Shown here one piece after another: positions 3,999 to 9,314 of a DNA stretch of 9,314 nt. Location: the NCBI GenBank assembly GCA_024654105.1, contig JANLID010000211.1:1-9314 (forward strand). Direction: 5' to 3'. This DNA comes from Gallionella sp. (lineage in GTDB: Bacteria > Pseudomonadota > Gammaproteobacteria > Burkholderiales > Gallionellaceae). The translations under genes were made by a program, and so were the position numbers. Within the stretch, counting starts at the first letter, position 1. Each line of letters opens with the position of its first letter. The notes under the pieces were generated by a model that saw only the letters and a list, made by a program, of their open reading frames with translations, had not been told where the DNA came from and made no database searches.

Positions 3999-6617
3999 AT
4001 GAAAAACAGTAAGTGGTATGCAAGGCTGCGCAAACTGAGCGTAAAGTGGAAAATATTTCTGCTTTCGGCGGGCGTGTTTGGCTTGTCGCTCACCGCAAGT
4101 TTTGCTTACTTCACCCACCAAAGCTATTGGCTGAACGTCACCACGGCCCTGGCTGGTTTGATGAATTTCACCGATGCCAAGCAACAGGGTGTGATTCGCT
4201 TCATCGACCAGAATGAAAAACTTGCCATGCAACTGGCCAGTCTGGCTGAACAGACAGACGCCAAAACGCTGCGCAGCCAGTTCCGGAGTGTGGTTACAAC
4301 CGATGTGTTCCGCCTGGAGGAGCATCCTTTCAAGGCCGAGATCATCGCCGGTACGCGCGAGATTCCGACCTGGAAGGTATATCACGCGATTGATTATGTG
4401 GTGAATGGCGTGATTCGCATTTCGTCTGATCCGCAGCGCGAAGGCAAACCCTGGAACAAATCCATCAATCTCAAGGCAGGCTATTCCGATCCTTATTACG
4501 ACGGTGCCGTGCCGGTCATGACGTTTGCCTCGCAGACCGGGGGCGACACGGTGTATGTCCATGCAGATGCGCGCATGTTGACCAATATTGTGAACGGCGA
4601 GATCGGGAATATGGCGGGCGACATGGGCGCTTTTTATCTGGCCGGGGTAGGCAAGACCTTCGATTACTACATCGTCAACAAAGAGAATCTGCTGATTACT
4701 GAATCGCGTGCGCGCCCTGGCCAATTTCTTGAAGGGCGGGGAAGCGAACTGCCCTGGCGCACGACCCTGCAACAAGCGGGGGTGGTGTGCGGCAAGAACG
4801 GGACGTACACGACAGATGCAAGATGCACCACCGGCTGCCGCGAAACAATGGGATTTTATACCGGGGTGAACGGTAAAAAGATGCTGGGTGCATCCATGCC
4901 GTTCTACGATTCCAGCTGGACACTCGTGGTGGAAGTAGAGGAAGACGAATTGCTGATGCCTATGTGGGTGATGTTTGCCCAGGATATCGGGATATTGCTG
5001 CTGATTGGAGCGCTGGCCATTTATTTGTATCTGCGCTTGCAGGACAAGGTAATCATTCATCCGTTGAACCGGCTGCAAGAAGCTATCGAAGACGTGGAAA
5101 GGACGCAGGACTTCAGCAAGCCGATCAAGATAGACTCGGAAGATGAGTTCGGCATTCTGGGTAATGCCTTTAACCGCATGTCGCGCAATCTTGAGAGTGT
5201 CTACCGGAATCTGGAAGAGCGCGTGGCAACCCGCACGTTAAATCTGGAGTCGCTGAACGAGAAGCTTCAGGCCAGCCTGATTGAAAGCGAGAAAGACAAA
5301 AATCAAATTCAGGATCTGGCTTTCTACGATCCGCTCACGCATTTGCCGAACCGCCGTCTGCTGATAGACCGGCTTCAGCACGCATTGGCTTACAGTGCGC
5401 GCAACGACCGGAAAGGCGCGCTGCTGTTTATTGACCTGGACAATTTCAAGAATCTCAACGACACCCTTGGTCATGACATCGGGGACTCGCTGCTTAAACA
5501 GGTTGCGCAACGCCTTGAATCCTGCGTGCGTGAAGGCGACACCGTTTCCCGCGTGGGCGGTGACGAGTTCGTGGTAATACTGGAAGATCTGAGCGAACAA
5601 GACCATGAGGCTGCGGCACAGACTGAAAGCGTAGGCGAAAAAATTCTCGCGGCGCTCAGCCGGCCTTACCGGCTTGCCACGTATGAATGTAGCAGCACTG
5701 CCAGTATCGGCGCCAACCTGTTCAACGGCAACCAATCGGATATAGATGAGCTGTTCAAGCAGGCAGACATCGCCATGTACCAGGCCAAGAAAACAGGCCG
5801 CAACGCCCTGTGCTTCTTCGATCCCGCCATGCAGGCTTTCATTGCCGCCCGCGTCAGCCTGGAGAACGATCTGCGCCGTGCCGTCTCCGAGCCGGAGCAG
5901 CTACTGCTTTATTATCAGGCGCAAGTCGATTCATCAGGCCGCCTGATCGGCGCCGAAGCCCTGGTGCGCTGGCAGCACTCCGAGCGCGGTATTGTGCCTC
6001 CAGACGAATTCATCCCGATTGCCGAGGAGTCAGGGCTGATCCTGCCTTTGGGTCGATGGGTGCTGACAACCGCCTGCAAGCAACTGGCGGAGTGGGCGGA
6101 GCAGCCGGAAATGGCGCATCTCACCGTGGCGGTGAATGTCAGCGCCAAGCAGTTCCACATGCAGACTTTTGTTGAGGATGTGCTGGCGCTGGTCGATCGC
6201 TTCGGGGTCGACCCCGCGAAACTAAAGCTGGAAATCACCGAAAGCCTGCTGCTGGATAATGTGGATAGCATCATCGCCAAAATGACCACGCTGGAAGCCC
6301 GGGGCATAGATTTCTCCATGGACGATTTCGGCACCGGCTATTCCTCGCTCTCCTACCTGAAACGCCTGCCCTTGTACCAGTTGAAGATCGACCGTTCCTT
6401 CGTGCGTGACGTGCTCACCGATCCCAACGATGCGGCCATCTCCAGGATGATCATATCCCTGGCCCAGAGTATGAATCTGGTGGTTATCGCCGAGGGTGTG
6501 GAAACCGAGGCGCAACGCGAATTCCTTGAGCTGAATGGCTGCCATGCTTTTCAGGGCTATCTGTTTGGCAAGCCGGTACCGATCGAGCAGTTTGAGGCGT
6601 TACTGAAGCAGGGCTGA
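3999..6617 (+). CDS. Membrane sensor with HAMP, GGDEF and EAL domains (c-di-GMP turnover)
   Basis: I use the ATG at 3999 (872 residues). TTG 3948 and ATG 3951 are in frame but add a polar stretch before the membrane anchor, and no start has a strong Shine-Dalgarno. Order: TM1 (about 18-39), a periplasmic sensor of about 280 residues resembling double-Cache folds, TM2 (about 322-346), HAMP (about 347-398), a coiled coil to about 438, GGDEF (about 439-608) and EAL (about 616-868). The cyclase site RVGGDEF is intact (GGDEF at 520-524) and is preceded at the correct five-residue distance by an RxxD inhibitory site (R511, D514). The phosphodiesterase motifs are also complete: EALVRW (653), NVSAKQF, LEITES, MDDFGTGYSS, LKIDRSF, VIAEGVET and FQGYLFGKP. 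Both activities are therefore possible, with a regulated balance. Three periplasmic Cys (264, 276, 280) may bind a ligand or form a disulfide. The ligand is unknown. Confidence 0.93.
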   Translation: MKNSKWYARLRKLSVKWKIFLLSAGVFGLSLTASFAYFTHQSYWLNVTTALAGLMNFTDAKQQGVIRFIDQNEKLAMQLASLAEQTDAKTLRSQFRSVVTTDVFRLEEHPFKAEIIAGTREIPTWKVYHAIDYVVNGVIRISSDPQREGKPWNKSINLKAGYSDPYYDGAVPVMTFASQTGGDTVYVHADARMLTNIVNGEIGNMAGDMGAFYLAGVGKTFDYYIVNKENLLITESRARPGQFLEGRGSELPWRTTLQQAGVVCGKNGTYTTDARCTTGCRETMGFYTGVNGKKMLGASMPFYDSSWTLVVEVEEDELLMPMWVMFAQDIGILLLIGALAIYLYLRLQDKVIIHPLNRLQEAIEDVERTQDFSKPIKIDSEDEFGILGNAFNRMSRNLESVYRNLEERVATRTLNLESLNEKLQASLIESEKDKNQIQDLAFYDPLTHLPNRRLLIDRLQHALAYSARNDRKGALLFIDLDNFKNLNDTLGHDIGDSLLKQVAQRLESCVREGDTVSRVGGDEFVVILEDLSEQDHEAAAQTESVGEKILAALSRPYRLATYECSSTASIGANLFNGNQSDIDELFKQADIAMYQAKKTGRNALCFFDPAMQAFIAARVSLENDLRRAVSEPEQLLLYYQAQVDSSGRLIGAEALVRWQHSERGIVPPDEFIPIAEESGLILPLGRWVLTTACKQLAEWAEQPEMAHLTVAVNVSAKQFHMQTFVEDVLALVDRFGVDPAKLKLEITESLLLDNVDSIIAKMTTLEARGIDFSMDDFGTGYSSLSYLKRLPLYQLKIDRSFVRDVLTDPNDAAISRMIISLAQSMNLVVIAEGVETEAQREFLELNGCHAFQGYLFGKPVPIEQFEALLKQG

Positions 6618-6801
6618 TCGCTTTTGATGGTGTGGTGAATACTGAACGTCTCAGGCAGCCATCGGCGAACGGCAAGTTCGCGCCACGACCAGACGTTCGC
6701 AGGCTGACAGATGCCTGGCTGGCCGTGTCTGTTGATAGTCCTGAAATTCATCATGATTATTCAGATATACTTTCTGCTCAAAACGTAATGACTTTTGCGT
6801 A
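6618..6801. other. Intergenic region with nested inverted repeats
   Basis: The 184 bp between the GGDEF-EAL and DUF599 genes contain an outer 8-bp inverted repeat GAACGTCT/AGACGTTC (6644-6651 and 6691-6698). It encloses a perfect 6-bp hairpin GCGAAC/GTTCGC (6665-6670 and 6676-6681). An alternative pairing CAGGCA/TGCCTG links 6652-6657 with 6712-6717. The structure could be a REP-like palindrome, an mRNA fold or a weak terminator without a T tract. A TATACT at 6766-6771 could be a -10 for the DUF599 gene, but no good -35 lies at the right distance. Confidence 0.5.
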
Positions 6802-7518
6802 ATGGACTCAACCATGCACCCCATATTTTCCACCTACATATTCGATTTTGTCGGCTTTATCGCAAGTGCTTCGTTAATCATCGCTTACCACTTATTCCTC
6901 CGCCGCAAGGTGAAAAAGGACGCAACTTATACGGTGCAGGCAATAAACGCTATTGCACGAACCGCATGGGTAGAAACCATCATGCATGAGAAGAAGGACA
7001 TACTGGCCGTTCAGACCCTGCGCAATTCGACGATGGCCGCCACCTTCCTCGCCTCCACTTCTGTGCTGATGATCATAGGTATCCTGACACTCAGCGAGGG
7101 CGGCAAGCTCGAAGCAACCTGGCATGCCCTGAACGTAGTCGGCGCGACACACTCCGAACTTTGGCTGATAAAGCTCATCTGCCTGCTACTGGATATGTTC
7201 GTTGCCTTTTTCAGCTTTTCCATGTCAATCCGGGTATTCAACCACGTGGGATACATGATCAACGTACCCCTTGCGCTAAAGCACAAGATGATCTCCCCCG
7301 CACATGTTGCAACCCATCTTAACCGGGCCGGCAAGTTCTATAGCATCGGCATGCGCGCCTACTATTTCATCGTGCCGCTGGTATTCTGGTTATTCGGCCC
7401 GCACTTCATGTTCATTTCAACGATCGGACTGTTGGTCGTTCTATACCGCATAGACCGTGCCCCTAAAATCAGGGAAAAGGAACCCCCATTAGCCGGCCTG
7501 CGTCAAGCGAGTAAGTAA
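6802..7518 (+). CDS. DUF599 family integral membrane protein
   Basis: This 238-residue protein has the DUF599 pattern. A first TM segment (about 14-33) is followed by a cytoplasmic basic stretch. The signature DILAVQTLRNSTMAATFLAS (66-85) leads into TM2 (to about 97). TM3 (about 119-144) runs into FSMSIRVFNHVGYMI, and LNRAGKFYSIGMRAYYF (173-189) precedes one or two C-terminal TM segments (about 184-218). The tail is basic and polar. The function of DUF599 is not known to me. Two starts are possible: ATG 6802, and ATG 6814, which has a GGA about 8 bases upstream; neither has a strong ribosome-binding site. The gene is not obviously linked in function to the upstream c-di-GMP gene, from which it is separated by 184 bp, and it ends in a hairpin. 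Confidence 0.85.
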   Translation: MDSTMHPIFSTYIFDFVGFIASASLIIAYHLFLRRKVKKDATYTVQAINAIARTAWVETIMHEKKDILAVQTLRNSTMAATFLASTSVLMIIGILTLSEGGKLEATWHALNVVGATHSELWLIKLICLLLDMFVAFFSFSMSIRVFNHVGYMINVPLALKHKMISPAHVATHLNRAGKFYSIGMRAYYFIVPLVFWLFGPHFMFISTIGLLVVLYRIDRAPKIREKEPPLAGLRQASK

Positions 7519-7523
7519 TCCCG

Positions 7524-7554
7524 CGGCAGCGCAAGCTGCCGATTTCAATTCTTC
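7524..7554 (+). terminator. Hairpin terminator after the DUF599 gene
   Basis: A perfect 7-bp GC-rich stem CGGCAGC/GCTGCCG (7524-7530 and 7535-7541) closes a GCAA tetraloop (GNRA type) five bases after the stop codon, followed by ATTTCAATTCTTC. The T tract is broken up by A and C, so termination may be partial. Confidence 0.6.
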
Positions 7555-7604
7555 ATTCCCGTTGCAGTTGCCGAACCGCGCCCGTTTTTTCAATATATGG
7601 CTGC

Positions 7605-7877
7605 GAACGAATCGCGCCAGTCACCCATCAGGATCAAGCGATCAGCGGTGCTTTGCTTTCGCCCTGGCGGCTTGGCCGCCCCAGAAAAACGTTGGTGCCG
7701 CTCAGTGTCCAATTGATGTAATCACGGATTCGTGGTTGCCGGCTCCGGCACCAACCCCTTGCTGGCTCGCGTCGCGGGCGATTCGCTTTACTGCCCGGGT
7801 GACGGCTGACGGCATCCCATTCAGCTTCCTGGCTGTTACTCCAGACCCCTTACCGGGCTTGCCGCCGCCGTCAAAAC
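7605..7877 (-). ncRNA. Candidate IS1111-type bridge-RNA region (non-coding right end)
   Basis: IS110-family recombinases are guided by a bridge RNA, which the IS1111 group encodes in the non-coding DNA after the transposase. Here that region carries a perfect 10-bp inverted repeat GTTGGTGCCG/CGGCACCAAC (7691-7700 and 7746-7755, 45-nt loop) and a 6-bp stem GGCGGC/GCCGCC with a TTG loop (7666-7671 and 7675-7680). It also carries a small GCCGG/CCGGC hairpin around 7737-7750. No protein-coding signal is apparent. That a bridge RNA is made here is inference from group and position; its exact limits and its target- and donor-binding loops were not determined. Confidence 0.45.
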
Positions 7878-8792
7878 TCACGCAAAACAGCGTGTCTCGT
7901 CAAAGGGTTTATTCTCCTTCAGCATGTGGTAACACGCCCGTGCCGGTTTGTGCGCCAATGCCCTGGTGGCAACCGCCGTGTTCGTCTTCGCTTTTTTGCG
8001 CTCGTAAAACCGTTTGGCCTCGGCATTGAAACGCAGCGCAAAATTGGCCGCTTCGACAAAGGCCCAGGCCAGATACTTGTTGCCGTTTTTGGTGTTGCCT
8101 TCGCCCTTCTTCTTGTTGTTGCCCATGTGCCGGCTATCGACACAGCGCGCGTAGGAGGCGAAGTTGCCGGCGGCGGCAAAGCGCTCGATGGGTCCCGTTT
8201 CCAGCAGGTCGATCTGCCCGTTAAGCGTGATGATCACCGCGAGGTTGCTCTTGACCGCCAGCGCCACGTCCATCGGAAGCCCCATTTGATCCACCGCATC
8301 GGCCGTCAGCCGCTCGATCTGGTTGCTGTTGATTTTCATCGCCCGTTGGCGCGCCGCGATGTTCTCGACAGCCAATATGTGGCCGGTGCGGCTGCGCGCC
8401 AGTTGCATGCGCTTTCTGGCCAGGTCGCGCACCGCGCGCTGTTCCGGCGGCAGGATGGTGCCGGTGGGCAGGATGCCCAGCCTCAGCAGGTGCGCCAGTT
8501 GCCGGGCACCGGCCTCGTCGCCGCTGTGCTTGAGGCCATCGTATTTCTTGATAGCGCCGGTGTTGGCTAGCTTCACCACAAACCCCGCCTCCTGCAAACC
8601 ATCGACCAGCCGGTACCAGTTGTAAGTGGACTCGACGACAACCGCTTTCAGTTCATCGCGCCACGGCAACAGAAACCCGATGATCTTTGCCAGGTCGTTC
8701 GGCAATCGCTTTTCGGCGATCACGCGATCCGCTTCATCCGTCACTGCCACCACGCTGTTGTTCGAATGCAAATCAATTCCGCTATACTTCAT
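7878..8792 (-). pseudogene. IS1111-group (IS110 family) transposase, internally deleted and active-site mutated
   Basis: The 304-residue frame is intact and starts with a consensus AGGAGG (8798-8803) six bases before the ATG. The N-terminal RuvC-like DEDD domain is recognisable: GIDLHSNNSVV (D7), VVVESTYNWY (E54), then KHSGDEAGARQLAHLLRLGI. Relatives have an Asp three residues after the third acidic residue (the DD-x-x-D part). Here D92 is followed by G95 (GGT at 8510-8508), so the fourth catalytic Asp is missing. The C-terminal Tnp domain is clear (GNFASYARCV, KKKGEGNTKNGNKYLAWAF), but QIDLLE joins directly to TGPIERF at about residue 198 (8196-8204). This drops about 35 residues that normally carry the PGIG motif, and family length is about 340. 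Both lesions should abolish activity, although the ORF would still be translated. The comparison is from memory of the family. Confidence 0.85.
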
Positions 8793-8837
8793 GTCGGCCT
8801 CCTGCGGTTAAAGTTAAGTTCGCAAACTCACTATAAC

Positions 8838-8858
8838 CCCACCGCCACCGGCGGTGGG
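8838..8858. repeat. Strong 9-bp GC hairpin beside the IS1111 element
   Basis: CCCACCGCC (8838-8846) and GGCGGTGGG (8850-8858) form a perfect 9-bp stem with a three-base ACC loop. It sits a few bases outside the estimated end of the IS1111 element. It could be a REP-like palindrome, a relic of the insertion target or a terminator stem; there is no T tract. Confidence 0.6.
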
Positions 8859-8877
8859 AGGCCGGTTAGATGATTTT

Positions 8878-8934
8878 CAGACCACGGATAAAGCGGGCGG
8901 AAGAATGATTGAAGGACAAGAAATCCGTGGTCTG
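8878..8934. repeat. REPIN-like 12-bp inverted repeat
   Basis: CAGACCACGGAT (8878-8889) is the exact reverse complement of ATCCGTGGTCTG (8923-8934), with a 33-nt spacer. Two REP-type half-sites in inverted orientation make a 57-bp unit like the REPINs mobilised by RAYT enzymes. The RAYT remnant in this window does not carry this sequence at its visible edge, so a link to that copy is not shown. Confidence 0.55.
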
Positions 8935-8938
8935 TCCC

Positions 8939-8978
8939 CGGTTGTTCGCGGTTGTTTCCGGTTGTTTCCGGTTGTTTC
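8939..8978. repeat. Four tandem 10-bp repeats (CGGTTGTTTC)
   Basis: Four contiguous units occupy 8939-8948, 8949-8958, 8959-8968 and 8969-8978. Units two to four are identical CGGTTGTTTC; the first is CGGTTGTTCG. The period is not a multiple of three, so it is not a peptide repeat. It lies exactly between the REPIN-like repeat and the truncated ISAzo13 transposase, marking the junction where the 5' part of that gene was lost. Confidence 0.85.
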
Positions 8979-9314
8979 TTTGAAAACGTCAGGCAGATAA
9001 ACGCGCTGGCGGATGCGGATATTGAAACCATGAGAATAAGCATAGACACCAAGGCTACCGTGCATGTTGGCGAATACTCCAGAGGCGGGCGTTCGCGCGG
9101 CGCCGTGGCGGTCAAGGCATTGGACCATGATATGTACACCAAGGAGAAATTGGTGCCCGGCGGTATTCTGGAACCAGTCACCGGCAGATCATTTTTATTT
9201 TTCGGCACCAACTACAAAACCAGCGACTTTATGGTTGACGGAATTCTGCTGTGGTGGGAAGAAAGAAAGCAGGAACTTTCCGGCTTGAAACAGCTTGTCA
9301 TCAATTTGGACAAC
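8979..9314 (+). pseudogene. ISAzo13-family transposase, 5' truncated and running off the window
   Basis: From about 8979 the frame reads FENVRQINALADADIET, then MRISIDTKATVHVGEYSRGG, LDHDMYTKEKLVPGGILEPV, GRSFLFFGTNYKTSDFMVDG and LLWWEERKQELSGLKQLVINLDN to the window edge. This matches the DDE domain of ISAzo13 (Rhodopirellula-type) transposases. The first Asp of the DDE triad is in ISIDTK (codon 9045-9047) and the second in NLDN (9309-9311). The N-terminal roughly 40% of the family protein is absent. The frame continues upstream only through the tandem repeats to a TGA at 8910-8912, and the first ATG (9030) lies inside the catalytic domain. The gene is therefore a 5'-deleted fragment; whether its 3' end survives cannot be seen. 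Confidence 0.82.

Larger units (their letters stand above)
7595..8830 (-). mobile_element. Decayed IS110-family element, IS1111 group
   Basis: The element comprises a transposase gene on the minus strand (7878-8792), about 40 bp of leader, and about 270 bp of non-coding DNA downstream of the transposase, the layout expected for the IS1111 group. A subterminal inverted repeat fits this: TGCGAAC at 7602-7608 and its reverse complement GTTCGCA at 8818-8824. The exact ends are estimated because IS110 elements have no clear terminal repeats and usually make no target duplication. The transposase is damaged (see its entry), so the copy is probably immobile unless helped in trans by a related enzyme. 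Confidence 0.7.

Noticed and set aside
3930..5078. 382-codon minus-strand ORF opposite the GGDEF-EAL gene
   Set aside because: It is antisense to a protein with unmistakable domains. Its His/Arg/Gln-rich composition is typical of antisense frames in such genes.
7926..8570. 214-codon plus-strand ORF opposite the IS1111 transposase
   Set aside because: It is a shadow of the transposase frame and shows no recognisable domain.
8939..8978. Tandem repeats as a CRISPR array
   Set aside because: The 10-bp units are contiguous without spacers and number only four, so this is a simple tandem repeat.
8831..9211. 126-codon minus-strand ORF across the repeats and the ISAzo13 fragment
   Set aside because: It reads antisense through a clear ISAzo13 transposase and the tandem repeats, which generate its Thr-Gly-Asn-rich stretch. 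No family pattern is visible.

Overview
The window looks like a chromosomal segment of a Gram-negative proteobacterium. It has an outer-membrane FadL-type barrel with a signal peptide and a C-terminal Phe, a TusA/DsrE sulfur-carrier pair, a large GGDEF-EAL protein, and several remnants of mobile elements typical of Beta/Gammaproteobacteria. A chemolithotrophic betaproteobacterium (sulfur or iron oxidiser, Nitrosomonadales-like) would fit, but that is inference from gene content only.

Layout. Bases 1-96 are the 3' tail of an unidentified plus-strand gene. Bases 124-2307 hold a minus-strand cluster transcribed tusA -> dsrE-like -> FadL-type outer-membrane protein, with 39 and 72 bp gaps and no convincing terminator between genes. 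A promoter-like TATAAT and an adjacent TACCC-N5-GGGTA dyad lie upstream of tusA. Bases 2308-3000 have no large gene, but contain dyads and two possible small ORFs, including a 22-residue single-helix membrane peptide. A DUF2249 gene (3001-3261) and its terminator follow. Bases 3366-3951 hold a tandem 14-bp duplication and a REP-associated tyrosine transposase (RAYT) broken by two single-base deletions.

Bases 3999-6617 encode a membrane-anchored sensor with HAMP, GGDEF and EAL domains, all key motifs and the c-di-GMP inhibitory site intact. A 184-bp gap with nested inverted repeats precedes a DUF599 membrane protein (6802-7518), which ends in a GNRA-loop hairpin.

The right end is a graveyard of mobile DNA. 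An IS1111-group IS110 element spans about 7595-8830. Its transposase has lost the fourth acidic catalytic residue (Asp to Gly) and the PGIG segment through an in-frame deletion, while its long non-coding end, where IS1111-group bridge RNAs are encoded, still looks structured. Beyond it come a strong 9-bp hairpin, a 57-bp REPIN-like inverted repeat, four tandem 10-bp repeats, and a 5'-truncated ISAzo13-family transposase running off the window.

Functionally, the left third suggests cytoplasmic sulfur trafficking (TusA to DsrE-like) linked to an outer-membrane channel for hydrophobic compounds. The middle adds c-di-GMP signalling. I see no complete new defence or mobile system. The most interesting items are the TusA-DsrE-FadL cluster with its operator-like dyad, the tiny membrane peptide, and the decayed IS1111 element with a preserved candidate bridge-RNA region.
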